A DNA stretch of 17,990 nt. It comes from Gemmatimonadota bacterium (GTDB lineage Bacteria > Gemmatimonadota > Gemmatimonadetes > Gemmatimonadales > Gemmatimonadaceae). Below, piece after piece: positions 1-10,146 of this stretch. The stretch is taken from assembly GCA_031127185.1 (NCBI GenBank), contig JARIET010000024.1, positions 1 to 17,990 of the forward strand, read 5' to 3'. A program made the position numbers and the translations under genes. Below the pieces are notes generated by a model. That model had not been told where the DNA came from, searched no databases, and worked only from the letters and a program-made list of their open reading frames with translations. Numbering within the stretch: position 1 is the stretch's first letter; each line of letters begins with the position of its first letter.

Positions 1-607
1 ACGGCGACGAGATCGTCAGGTCGACGTAGGCCGGGTATTGATCGAGAAGTGTGATGAGCGGCGAGGGGCCGTTCGGATCGAGCGTGGTGAAGGTCAGCAG
101 CGTGGGTACGCCCACCGGTCCCGCAGAAAGCTTGATGCCAGAAAGCCCATCTGCAGCGATGCGGATTTGCGCCGTATCGCTCGGCAGGATGAGGAACGTG
201 TCAGGTGAGAGGCCTGCGAAGCAGAGCACACCGCTGATGAACGAGGTGACCTGTGCAGACGTGCCGCTCAACACGCCCTGTTCGGCCTTGTCCCGCACGA
301 ACCGGACGATGTTGTTGGCCTGGTCCTGCGCCCCCGTCACATCGCCGTCGGCAACCTTCTTGGCCATGTTGTCCAGCTTGCCGAGCACCGAGTTGACGTT
401 TGGCCCGTCGGAAGCGAAGAGGATCTGGGCCAGCGCATTCAGGTCACCGATCGTCGTGCAGGCACCCATGACGAGCGCGCCCTGTGCGTCGCGAACCAGC
501 AACGGGGCGGTGGGGGATCCGGTGTCAGCGCGGCGGTCCGAGCAGGCGGACACGATGAGCGCCGCGGCCAAGCCGCCGGCAATCGCCAGATTTCGAGAAG
601 TTGACAC
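1..607 (-). CDS. Secreted lipoprotein of unknown function (3' end beyond window)
   Basis: Reading from a GTG at 607 towards base 1 gives 202 codons with no stop, so the C-terminus lies outside the window. The N-terminus has a short charged start, a hydrophobic stretch (about residues 7-20) and the lipobox V-S-A-C with the lipidation cysteine at residue 22, so export and lipid anchoring are expected. A Ser/Thr/Pro-containing linker follows. Residues about 55-130 look helical (LNALAQILF, LGKLDNMAKKV), and after about residue 138 the sequence becomes beta-rich, perhaps Ig-like. Two further cysteines are at 50 and 129. The start is supported by AAGGGA (plus-strand 614-619) six bases upstream. It lies downstream of the kinase gene in the same direction, with a 194-base gap. 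I do not recognise the family. The lipoprotein call is fairly safe; no function can be assigned. Confidence 0.7.
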   Translation of the reverse strand, partial: MSTSRNLAIAGGLAAALIVSACSDRRADTGSPTAPLLVRDAQGALVMGACTTIGDLNALAQILFASDGPNVNSVLGKLDNMAKKVADGDVTGAQDQANNIVRFVRDKAEQGVLSGTSAQVTSFISGVLCFAGLSPDTFLILPSDTAQIRIAADGLSGIKLSAGPVGVPTLLTFTTLDPNGPSPLITLLDQYPAYVDLTISSP

Positions 608-752
608 GGTGCGTCCCTTGGTCAGCAAAAGGCGTGAGCGGCGTAGCACAACGGACAATTCCGTAGCGGAACACCCCAACTTGGCGGAATCCGGCCAACC
701 ACCGCAAGGTCAAATGTCACAAAGGCTTGGGCGATGCGAAATCGTGACGAAA

Positions 753-796
753 GGCACGGCCCTCCGCACCGGCCGAAGGCGCCCCCAGGACGTGCC
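753..796 (-). terminator. Possible Rho-independent terminator after the kinase gene
   Basis: Just downstream of the kinase stop, on the minus strand, the arms GGCACG and CGTGCC can pair across a GC-rich interior that can itself fold partly. The second arm runs directly into TTTCGTC. The loop is long and the U-tract short, so this is a weak call. It would separate the kinase from the lipoprotein gene. Confidence 0.28.
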
Positions 797-801
797 GCGG
801 G

Positions 802-3360
<2,559 letters not shown>

Positions 3361-3476
3361 AATCCAAATCTCTGGCTCGTGACTTCAAACGGCAACTGGA
3401 CACCTGGTTGAGGACTGCTGTCACCGGCGTGCCGCGCTAGATTTGTGTCCATGAATTTGAACGTCATAACGCTGCG
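3361..3476. promoter_or_regulatory. Divergent intergenic region between kinase and etf operon
   Basis: This 116-base spacer must hold the promoters of both divergent units. On the plus strand TAGATT (3438-3443) fits the TANNNT -10 pattern and would place transcription start at about 3450-3451. The hexamer 17 bases upstream (CTGCTG) is a poor -35. On the minus strand I find only a weak candidate: TTGCCG followed 18 bases later by AGATTT, very close to the kinase GTG. No convincing operator-type inverted repeat is visible. Confidence 0.45.
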
Positions 3477-3480
3477 ATGA
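3451..3480 (+). CDS. Candidate nine-codon leader ORF ahead of etfB
   Basis: An ATG at 3451 opens a nine-codon frame (MNLNVITLR) that ends at TGA 3478-3480. The last bases form ATGA, so its stop overlaps the etfB start (3477-3479). The ATG sits where transcription from the TAGATT -10 at 3438-3443 would begin, so it could be read as a leaderless start and deliver ribosomes to etfB, which has no Shine-Dalgarno sequence of its own. It is short and unsupported by coding statistics, so chance is a real alternative. Confidence 0.3.
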   Translation: MNLNVITLR

Positions 3481-4229
3481 AGATCGCCGTCTGCATCAAG
3501 CGCGTCCCGGACCAGGATGTCCGGTTCAAGATCGCGCCCGGCGCCAAGTCGATTGACGAAGCCGGCCTGAAATTCGACCTCAGCGATTTCGACGGCTACG
3601 CGGCCGAAGTCGCCATCCAGATCACAGAGAAAGCGGGTGCTGGCGAGGTGACCGTGATCTCGCTCGGCCCCGACGCCGTGCAGGAAACCCTGCGCAAGGC
3701 GCTGTCGATGGGTGCGCATCGTGCGGTGCAGCTCAAGCACGACGCCGCAGTCCATGACGGAAATGCCATTGCGGCTGCGCTTGCGGCAGAGCTGAAGGCC
3801 GGCGGGTACGATTTGATCCTGACTGGCCGCATGGCCGTGGACACGCAGAACCGATCGGTCGGTGCGCAGCTCGCGGAAAAACTTGGCGTGGCCTACATCG
3901 GCGCGATCACGCAACTCGATGTCACGACCGGTATGGTCAAAGCGCGCCGCGAACTCGAAGGTGCCTATGAACTCGTGGAGTGCGCGCTGCCGGCGGTGCT
4001 CTCGATCGACGAAGGCATCGCGCGCGCCCGCTACCCGTCATTGAAAGGGATCATGGCGGCCAAGAAGAAGCCCATGGACGTGAAGCCAGCCCAGCTCGGC
4101 GAACAGCGCTACACGCTGGACTCGGTGGAGCTCCCCGCTGAACGTGCCGCTGGCCGAATCATTGGTGAGGGCGCCGACGCCGTGCCAGAACTCGTGCGAC
4201 TCCTCAAGGAAGAGGCAAAAGTTCTGTGA
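3477..4229 (+). CDS. etfB: Electron transfer flavoprotein subunit beta
   Basis: The 250-residue beta subunit of ETF, the usual length for the family. It binds AMP and, with EtfA, forms the FAD-carrying heterodimer that takes electrons from acyl-CoA dehydrogenases in the cytoplasm. Family features are the N-terminal MKIAVCIKRVPD, the central LILTGRMAVDTQNRSVGAQLA (split at 113-133), and the recognition loop around 186-202 (YPSLKGIMAAKKKPM), where the leucine that docks into dehydrogenases is L189. No ribosome-binding site is visible before the ATG, and a short upstream frame overlaps the start. The stop overlaps the etfA GTG by four bases (GTGA), indicating tight coupling. In the loop, the position that aligns with the first of the two lysines methylated in human ETFB is alanine (A194), while K197 is kept. 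Confidence 0.95.
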   Translation: MKIAVCIKRVPDQDVRFKIAPGAKSIDEAGLKFDLSDFDGYAAEVAIQITEKAGAGEVTVISLGPDAVQETLRKALSMGAHRAVQLKHDAAVHDGNAIAAALAAELKAGGYDLILTGRMAVDTQNRSVGAQLAEKLGVAYIGAITQLDVTTGMVKARRELEGAYELVECALPAVLSIDEGIARARYPSLKGIMAAKKKPMDVKPAQLGEQRYTLDSVELPAERAAGRIIGEGADAVPELVRLLKEEAKVL

Positions 4230-5215
4230 CAAACGTCTTCGCTTTCGCTGAGTCACGCCTCGGCAATATTCGCCGCGCATCGCTCGAAGCGGTCACGGCG
4301 GCGCGGCAGGTTGCCGATCAGACCGGTGGCCAGGTGCATGCGATGCTGGCCGGTGGACCCGGGATTGGCGCGCACGCGGCGAAGCTTGCCGCCCACGGTG
4401 CTGATGTGGTCATCGTCCTCGAAGACGTCGGCTTCAGGCACTACAACCCCGAGGCGTTGGTCGCGACCATCGCCGCGCGGCTTGGCGGTGGGTCCACCGG
4501 CTACCGTGCAGCATTCTTTTCGGCGAGCGCGCAGGGTCACGATCTCGTGGCCCGTACGGCCGCACGCATGGGCCTGCCGTATGCGTCGGACGTGACTGAG
4601 TTCACGATCGGCGCGGATTCGGCCACCGCGAAGCATCCTGGCTACACCAACAAGGTCCTCCAGAATTTCACGTTGAAGGGTGCGCTGGCCATCATCTCGC
4701 TGCGCGCTGGCGCTGTGCTCCCGAAGGAATCGCCGAAGACGGGAACGGTCGAACCCATCTCCAGCGCAGTTGATCCCGCGAGCGTGCGAGTGAAGGTCAC
4801 GGCCACCGAGGCATCAGGAGGCGCCAAACTCGACCTCGGCGAAGCGCCGGTGATCGTGAGCGGTGGGCGTGGGCTCAAGGAAGCGGCCAACTTCACGCTC
4901 GTCGAGGATCTCGCGGCCGCATTTGGAAACGCGGCCGTCGGCGCGACGCGCGCGGTGACCGATGACGGCTGGCGCCCGCACTCAGACCAGATCGGCCAGA
5001 CGGGTCGGCTCGTGAGCCCCGACCTCTACGTGGCCTGCGGTATTTCCGGCGCCATCCAGCACCTCGCCGGCATGCGCACGGCCAAGACCATCGTTGCCAT
5101 CAACAAGGACCGTGAGGCGCCGATCTTCAAGGTTGCAGACTACGGTATCGTTGGAGACGTTCTGCAGGTGCTGCCGGTGTTGACGGAAGCCGTGCGGAAA
5201 GCGAAGAACGGCTAG
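4226..5215 (+). CDS. etfA: Electron transfer flavoprotein subunit alpha
   Basis: The 329-residue alpha subunit, which contributes most of the FAD site of ETF. The C-terminal FAD-binding domain is canonical: GGRGLK (213-218), the stretch around [15 protein letters not shown] (246-260), SGAIQHL (274-280), INKD (292-295) and ADYGIVGD (304-311). The N-terminal half (1-200) is the usual nucleotide-fold domain shared with EtfB. Translation starts at a GTG inside the etfB stop (GTGA overlap). A purine-rich AAGGAAGAGG (4206-4215) lies ten bases upstream. The next gene follows after 27 bases, so the three genes are very probably one transcript. The subunit sizes and order (etfB then etfA) match the beta-oxidation ETF type rather than the larger bifurcating Fix/CarDE types. 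I see no extra ferredoxin domain. Confidence 0.96.
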   Translation: MTNVFAFAESRLGNIRRASLEAVTAARQVADQTGGQVHAMLAGGPGIGAHAAKLAAHGADVVIVLEDVGFRHYNPEALVATIAARLGGGSTGYRAAFFSASAQGHDLVARTAARMGLPYASDVTEFTIGADSATAKHPGYTNKVLQNFTLKGALAIISLRAGAVLPKESPKTGTVEPISSAVDPASVRVKVTATEASGGAKLDLGEAPVIVSGGRGLKEAANFTLVEDLAAAFGNAAVGATRAVTDDGWRPHSDQIGQTGRLVSPDLYVACGISGAIQHLAGMRTAKTIVAINKDREAPIFKVADYGIVGDVLQVLPVLTEAVRKAKNG

Positions 5216-5230
5216 CCGCGTGATCGCTCG

Positions 5231-5238
5231 AAAGGGGG
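5231..5238 (+). promoter_or_regulatory. Ribosome-binding site of the Fe-S oxidoreductase gene
   Basis: AAAGGGGG lies four bases before the GTG at 5243. It is one of the few clear Shine-Dalgarno sequences in the window and fixes this GTG as the start, directly before the first predicted membrane segment. Confidence 0.7.
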
Positions 5239-5242
5239 CGTC

Positions 5243-7321
5243 GTGACCGCATCGAACGTCGTGTTTGCGATGGTCATCGTCGCCGCTTTCGGGCTCTTCG
5301 CCTGGAACGCGCGCCGGCTCGTCGCCCAGCTGCAGCTCGGTCGGCGCGACGACGATCGCTGGAACGCACTCGGTGCGCGCCTCACCAACCTGCTGCAGAT
5401 CGGGATCTTTCAGAAGAAGATCTTCCGCGATTCCGTCGCCGGGCCAATGCACGCCGCGATCTTCTGGGGCTTCTGCATCCTGACGGCAGGAACGATCGAG
5501 TTCCTCGTGGCCGGGGTCTTCACGTCGTTCTCCTACTCGGATTTTCTGCCCGACGCGCTGCACCAGTTCTACACGGTCAATCAGGACATCTGGGGCGCGC
5601 TTGTGCTCGCCGCAGTCTCATTTGCGCTCTTCCGGCGGATCACCAGGCGCGTGAAGCGCCTGATGGGCGCCGAGACGCATCCCAACGACCCACTGTTGAT
5701 TCTGTCGTGGATTGCCGCGTTGATGTTGACGATGTTCGGCGACAATGCCATGGAGCTGATCGCGAATCCCGCCGGTGCCGGACACGCGTGGGAGCCGATT
5801 TCGGCGGGCATTGCGTCTGCGCTTTCTGGTACGGTTTCGCCGCACACTGCGCTGCATGTGGGGCAGGGGTTCTGGTTCGCGCATGCGGCCCTCGTGCTCG
5901 GCTTCTTGAACTATTTACCATACTCCAAGCACCTGCATGTGGTGGTCTCGCTTCCGAACGTCTTTCTCTCGGATACGAGCGGGCCCGCGAAAGTAGGTGT
6001 GCTGCGCGCGATGGACCTCGAGGGCGATGTCGAAGTGTTCGGTGTGAAAGATGTTGAGCACCTTTCGTGGAAATCGCTGCTGGACGGATTCGCCTGCACC
6101 GAGTGTGGTCGCTGCACGAGCGTATGCCCCGCGAATATCACGGGCAAGGCGCTGAGTCCGCGCAAGATCATGGTGAACGTGCGCGAGCGGGTGGAGCAGA
6201 GGGCGGTTGAAGCCGGTGTGGGGTTGCTCGGTCGGAAGGCCACGCCACCGTCAACCGCAAACGGCGAACCGCCTACTGCACACTCGTTGTTGTTGCTGGA
6301 CGGATATATCACCGAAGAAGAATTGTGGGCCTGCACCAGTTGCCGCGCCTGCGTCACCGAGTGCCCCGTCTCAATTGATCAGCTCAGCGTCATCACCGAA
6401 ATGCGCCGCAACCTCGTCCTCGGCGAGTCGCGCTTTCCTGAAGAAGTGATGCCGGCGTTTGAGTCCATGGAACAGCGCGGCTCGCCCTGGGCGTTCGACC
6501 CGTCAGATCGCGCCAAGTGGGCCGAGGGGATGAACATCCCGACTATGGCCGAGATGGCGGCGTCGGGTGAGAAGCCCGAGGTGCTCTATTGGGTGGGGTG
6601 CATGGGCTCGTTTGACGATCGCGCCAAGAAGACGACGGTGGCGTTCGCGAAGATCATGCTGGCGGCAGGCGTGCGGTTTGCCATCCTCGGGCAGGAAGAG
6701 AAGTGCAATGGCGATCCCGCGCGCCGGATGGGGAACGAGTATTTGTATCAAATGCTCGCGAAGGACGCCGTCGGCGTCCTGAACAACTATGCGGTCACGA
6801 AGATTGTGACCGCCTGCCCGCACTGCTTCCATCAGATGGGCAACGAGTTTCCGCAGTGGGGCGGGAACTATGAGGTCATCCATCACTCGACGTTCATCGA
6901 GCAACTGATGGCCGCAGGGAAGGTGCCGCTGCGGCAGGACCTGCACGAACCGGTGAGCACGTTCACCTACCACGATTCGTGCTACCTCGGCCGCTACAAC
7001 GAGGTGTATGACGCGCCCCGCGAGACGCTGAGGCGTGCGCTGCCTGTGATGAACCTCGTGGAGATGCCGCGCTCGCGGGATCGCGGGCTCTGCTGCGGAG
7101 CCGGCGGCGGGCGCATGTTCATGGAAGAGCATGTTTCGGAAGGCGGCAAGCGGATCAACGCCGAGCGCGCGGACGAGGCGCTGGCGACGGGAGCCAAGAC
7201 GATCGCTGTGGCCTGCCCGTTCTGCATGACGATGATGGCGGACAGCATCAAGTCGCGCGAAAGCGATGTTGAGGTGCTGGACGTGGCGGAGGTGGTGGCG
7301 GGGCGGATGGTGGTGCAGTAG
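5243..7321 (+). CDS. Membrane Fe-S oxidoreductase, EtfD-type ETF:menaquinone oxidoreductase
   Basis: This 692-residue protein probably passes electrons from reduced ETF to menaquinone. The N-terminal part is a NarI/DsrM-like membrane domain with about five helices (near 4-21, 69-93, 114-132, 150-172, 205-228) and several histidines that could bind heme b (H70, H107, H214, H230). A ferredoxin module follows, with two 4Fe-4S sites: C285/C288/C291/C295 and C364/C367/C370/C374. The C-terminus is a heterodisulfide-reductase (HdrD)-like pair of CCG domains, with cysteines at 453, 488, 525, 528, 580, 617-618, 658 and 661; [13 protein letters not shown] (617-629) is typical. Direct linkage to etfBA points to EtfD rather than Hdr, glycolate oxidase GlcF or LutA. 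The linker between the two 4Fe-4S sites carries a DNA-level heptamer repeat (6241-6282). Function is inferred from architecture and context. Confidence 0.88.
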   Translation: MTASNVVFAMVIVAAFGLFAWNARRLVAQLQLGRRDDDRWNALGARLTNLLQIGIFQKKIFRDSVAGPMHAAIFWGFCILTAGTIEFLVAGVFTSFSYSDFLPDALHQFYTVNQDIWGALVLAAVSFALFRRITRRVKRLMGAETHPNDPLLILSWIAALMLTMFGDNAMELIANPAGAGHAWEPISAGIASALSGTVSPHTALHVGQGFWFAHAALVLGFLNYLPYSKHLHVVVSLPNVFLSDTSGPAKVGVLRAMDLEGDVEVFGVKDVEHLSWKSLLDGFACTECGRCTSVCPANITGKALSPRKIMVNVRERVEQRAVEAGVGLLGRKATPPSTANGEPPTAHSLLLLDGYITEEELWACTSCRACVTECPVSIDQLSVITEMRRNLVLGESRFPEEVMPAFESMEQRGSPWAFDPSDRAKWAEGMNIPTMAEMAASGEKPEVLYWVGCMGSFDDRAKKTTVAFAKIMLAAGVRFAILGQEEKCNGDPARRMGNEYLYQMLAKDAVGVLNNYAVTKIVTACPHCFHQMGNEFPQWGGNYEVIHHSTFIEQLMAAGKVPLRQDLHEPVSTFTYHDSCYLGRYNEVYDAPRETLRRALPVMNLVEMPRSRDRGLCCGAGGGRMFMEEHVSEGGKRINAERADEALATGAKTIAVACPFCMTMMADSIKSRESDVEVLDVAEVVAGRMVVQ
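6241..6282 (+). repeat. Degenerate heptamer repeat within coding sequence
   Basis: Six consecutive 7-base units fit the loose pattern CNSNNNA: CACGCCA, CCGTCAA, CCGCAAA, CGGCGAA, CCGCCTA and CTGCACA. The 42 bases are a multiple of three, so the frame is kept. They encode a Pro/Thr/Ala-rich linker (about residues 334-347) between the two ferredoxin-type cluster motifs. The units are imperfect, so the array is old or was never perfect. Confidence 0.55.
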
Positions 7322-7342
7322 CGCGTCCGGCCGCGGAAAGTG

Positions 7343-7390
7343 AAACGGGGCGGTGCGCTGTTCGTCGCGCACCACCCCGTTTTGTTTCTT
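7343..7390. terminator. Bidirectional hairpin terminator between convergent genes
   Basis: A 16-position stem (7343-7358 with 7367-7382), broken by one C/A mismatch, has an 8-base loop (7359-7366). On the plus strand the GC-rich arm runs into TTTTGTTTCTT, a good U-tract. On the minus strand the stem is followed by TTTCACTTT. It lies 22 bases after the oxidoreductase stop and 15 bases before the stop of the convergent peptidase gene, so it can end both transcripts. Confidence 0.85.
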
Positions 7391-7404
7391 CAATCACAGC
7401 CAGC

Positions 7405-10035
7405 TTAGGGCGTTCGGATCTCCGCCGTGTTCCGGTTGTAGTCGCCGAGCAGGTGCTCGGTGAAGTACTCCATCAGCGCCCGGTTGAAGTACTGCTGCAT
7501 CGGACCGTACCCGTGGGGCTGGCCCGGGAGCAGCATGAAGTCGAACCGCTTATTGGCCTTGATCAGCGCATCGGCCATGCGGATGGTGCCGCCCGGGTGG
7601 ACGTTGTTGTCCATGTCGCCGGTCGCCAGGAGGATCCGGCCCTTCAGGTTCGGTGCAAGATCAATGTTGGTCGGCACGCGGATCTGGTAGCGCAGCGAAT
7701 CGTCGACGAATCCTGTGTCGGCCGGCGTCGCGGGTCCGGCAATCCGACCCTGATTTGCCGCTGCGCCGTTGGCACCGCCATTCGCCGCGCCGTTGGCCGC
7801 TCCGCCGGCTCCACCGCCCCGCCCACCGCGGCCGCCGCCACCAGCACCACCAGCCGCCACGTTGCCACGCCCGCCGCCTGCGGTTGAGGCCACGATCGTC
7901 CGGAGCCCGTGATACTGCTCGCTCCAGTTCTGGTTGTAGATGTTGTTGTCGTGGTTCCCCGAGCTCGACACGCCGACCTTGAAGAAGTCGTTGTACGGCG
8001 GCGTCATCATCGCGGCCGCAGTCAGGAACCCGCCACCGGAGTGGCCGAAGATGCCGACGCGGTCGATATCAATCCACTTGTACTTCGCCGCGAGCTGCTC
8101 GATGCCGGCCTTCTTATCGGCGATCGCGTAGTCCCGCATGTTGTAGTAGCTGAAGCTCTGGTACGCGTTGGACCGCAGCGGGTTGCCGCCGCGGTTACCG
8201 AGTTGGATGACGATGAAGCCCAGCTGCGCGAGCTGCTGGGGCACGCCACCCTGCGCAAAGGGAATGTTGACGCCTTCCGTCTGCGGTCCGGGATACACGT
8301 GCGCGATGATCGGATACTTCTTCGTCGAGTCGAAGTCGAACGGCTTCCACATGTTGCCGTAGATGTCCGTCGTGCCGTCCGCGGCCTTCACCAGGAACTG
8401 TTCCGGCGGCTTCCAGCCGAGCGCCTTGAGGCCGGAGATGTCCGCCTCCTCGAGGTCCATCACTGGCTTGCCGAGCGCGTCGCGCACAACCGCCTTGGGG
8501 TGCATCTCGATGCGCGACGACACGTTGACGACGAACTTCTTGCTCGGACTCAGCGTGGTTGTGTGGTTGGCATTCCCCGGATCGAGGAGCGCGAAGCCCG
8601 TGCCATCGCCGTTCACGCGATAGGTGTGCCGGTAGTAGACGTTCTCGCCCGGCTCGCGCCCAACGCCTGAAACGAAAACGACACCGGCGATCGTATCAAT
8701 CTCCGTGATCTGGTCGGCGCGCCAAGCACCTTCCGTCAACGGTTTCTTGTAGCTGCCGTTGTGGTCGTAGAGGTAGTAGTGGCCCCAGCCGGTCTTTTCC
8801 GACCACCAGATCATGTCGCCACCGGTTTTCACGTAGCGGACCTGCGTGCCTTCTAGGTTCGCGTTCTCCACCGACTCGCTGATCAACGACTTGATCGCAC
8901 CGGTGGCCAGCGTCACTTCAATCAGCTCGAGATTGCGCTGAGGCCGATCACGCCGCACCAGGCGCATTTTGTCCGACCCCGTCGGCCAGTGGATGTTGAA
9001 GAGCCGCTGGTCGCGCCACTTCTTGACGTTCACGGGCTTCACCGTCGCGTCGCCCTTCGTCCAGGCATACAGCTCCGCCTGCGCCACCTCGGCTTCACCC
9101 GGCATCGCATACGAATACGATGACAGCGTCGGGCGTGGATTGGAGAGCACGTTGACGAGGAACAGCTCCTTCACCTTTCGCGAGTCGTTGCGCTGGATAA
9201 AGAAGGCGCGAGAGTCTGGGCTCCAGGTGATGTTCGGCCGCACTCGCGGGTCGCGATTCTGGGCGCCGCCGCGTCCGCCGCCTCCCTGCTGAGTGGAGTC
9301 CTGCGCCTGAGTGGTGTCCCGGAAGCCGAAGCTGCGGTTGCGCTCGCCGTCAGTGGAAATCTTCACCGTGTCGGTCGAGCCCTTGTTCACCAGGTAGAGG
9401 TTGTGATCACGGGCGAAGACAAACATCGAACTGTCGGGGGAAAAGTTCCGGAAGTCTGGTCCCGCGCCTCCGGGCCCGCCGCGCCCGCCACCACCACCGC
9501 CACGGCCGCCCTGACCCTCTTCGCGCTCTTCGTCCGAGACGACTGAATCCGCCGGAACGGGCCGGCCGAGTTTGGTGAGCGTCTCGGTGGTCATGTTCCA
9601 TTCGTAGCGCGATGCCAGCGTGCCCGTGTCATGATTGAAGCGGAAGCGCTTGTGATCCTTCACCCAAACGATGTTGGTGAAGGGAAGGGCATTGGCGTCG
9701 TACGGCTTCTTGTGCAGCGTCGCAAGCTGAGCCGCGAGCTTGGCGTGATCGAAGAGCGGCTTCTTCACCTTGAGTGCTGGCACCGCGAGCATGAAGCGGG
9801 TGCCGTCCCTGTCCTTCCAGTTGTACCACATGGAATCGGACTTGCCGATCCAGCGCGCGGCCAGGTTGGTGGTGTAGTTGATCCGGTTCAGGCTTTGTGT
9901 GCCGAACTTGTTGGCGAGGTCCCAGTTGGCCTTGACCACCGCTTCGCGCGGCTGTTGCGCCGCGAGCGAGAGGGGGACGAGCGCCGCAATCGCAAGGGCA
10001 AAGCGGCCGAGGGAGGAGGCGCGGACGTGCGACAT
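7405..10035 (-). CDS. Secreted S9 family (prolyl oligopeptidase/DPP4-type) serine peptidase
   Basis: Starting from the ATG at 10035 gives 876 residues with a signal peptide (about 1-26: RFALAIAALVPLSLAAQ). Family S9 enzymes cleave short peptides, often after proline. Residues about 50-520 are the beta-propeller region with WSPDS-type blades. The C-terminal alpha/beta-hydrolase (about 555-870) has the nucleophile motif GHSGGG with S666, the acid in GDMDNNVH (probably D809) and H841 in PGQPHGYGP, so the triad is intact. Low-complexity insertions occur in the propeller (about 174-193 and 251-257) and in the catalytic domain (about 719-765). An upstream in-frame ATG at 10080 would add 15 residues. 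The inner ATG is preferred because AGGAG lies six bases before it and the signal peptide then begins correctly. The exact substrate and the location (periplasm or outside) are not determined. Confidence 0.92.
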   Translation of the reverse strand: MSHVRASSLGRFALAIAALVPLSLAAQQPREAVVKANWDLANKFGTQSLNRINYTTNLAARWIGKSDSMWYNWKDRDGTRFMLAVPALKVKKPLFDHAKLAAQLATLHKKPYDANALPFTNIVWVKDHKRFRFNHDTGTLASRYEWNMTTETLTKLGRPVPADSVVSDEEREEGQGGRGGGGGGRGGPGGAGPDFRNFSPDSSMFVFARDHNLYLVNKGSTDTVKISTDGERNRSFGFRDTTQAQDSTQQGGGGRGGAQNRDPRVRPNITWSPDSRAFFIQRNDSRKVKELFLVNVLSNPRPTLSSYSYAMPGEAEVAQAELYAWTKGDATVKPVNVKKWRDQRLFNIHWPTGSDKMRLVRRDRPQRNLELIEVTLATGAIKSLISESVENANLEGTQVRYVKTGGDMIWWSEKTGWGHYYLYDHNGSYKKPLTEGAWRADQITEIDTIAGVVFVSGVGREPGENVYYRHTYRVNGDGTGFALLDPGNANHTTTLSPSKKFVVNVSSRIEMHPKAVVRDALGKPVMDLEEADISGLKALGWKPPEQFLVKAADGTTDIYGNMWKPFDFDSTKKYPIIAHVYPGPQTEGVNIPFAQGGVPQQLAQLGFIVIQLGNRGGNPLRSNAYQSFSYYNMRDYAIADKKAGIEQLAAKYKWIDIDRVGIFGHSGGGFLTAAAMMTPPYNDFFKVGVSSSGNHDNNIYNQNWSEQYHGLRTIVASTAGGGRGNVAAGGAGGGGRGGRGGGAGGAANGAANGGANGAAANQGRIAGPATPADTGFVDDSLRYQIRVPTNIDLAPNLKGRILLATGDMDNNVHPGGTIRMADALIKANKRFDFMLLPGQPHGYGPMQQYFNRALMEYFTEHLLGDYNRNTAEIRTP

Positions 10036-10041
10036 CAGAAG

Positions 10042-10046
10042 CTCCT
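10042..10046 (-). promoter_or_regulatory. Ribosome-binding site deciding the peptidase start
   Basis: AGGAG on the minus strand, six bases before the ATG at 10035. It favours this start over the in-frame ATG at 10080, and the resulting protein begins directly with a normal signal peptide. Confidence 0.65.
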
Positions 10047-10146
10047 GGTGGTTCCTGAGGGGGGCCGAGAGATGCTGCAAGATGTGAAGGGCGCGCCCGG
10101 GGCGCGAGGGTAGAACGAGGGCAACGCGGCCGTACCGCGGGCGGTG

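Noticed and set aside
6241..6282. Heptamer units as a CRISPR-like or mobile repeat
   Set aside because: The units are seven bases, imperfect and directly adjacent with no spacers. This is a simple tandem array inside a gene.
6503..7393. 296-codon minus-strand frame opposite the Fe-S oxidoreductase
   Set aside because: It covers the CCG-domain coding region of a clear gene, begins inside the terminator hairpin and has typical shadow composition.
10036..10080. In-frame ATG at 10080 as the peptidase start
   Set aside because: It would add 15 residues before the signal peptide. The ATG at 10035 has AGGAG at ideal distance.
10092..10106. Palindrome between the plug-domain and peptidase genes as a terminator
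   Set aside because: The arms CGCGCCC and GGGCGCG leave almost no loop and no T-run follows on either strand. It looks like a GC-rich chance palindrome.
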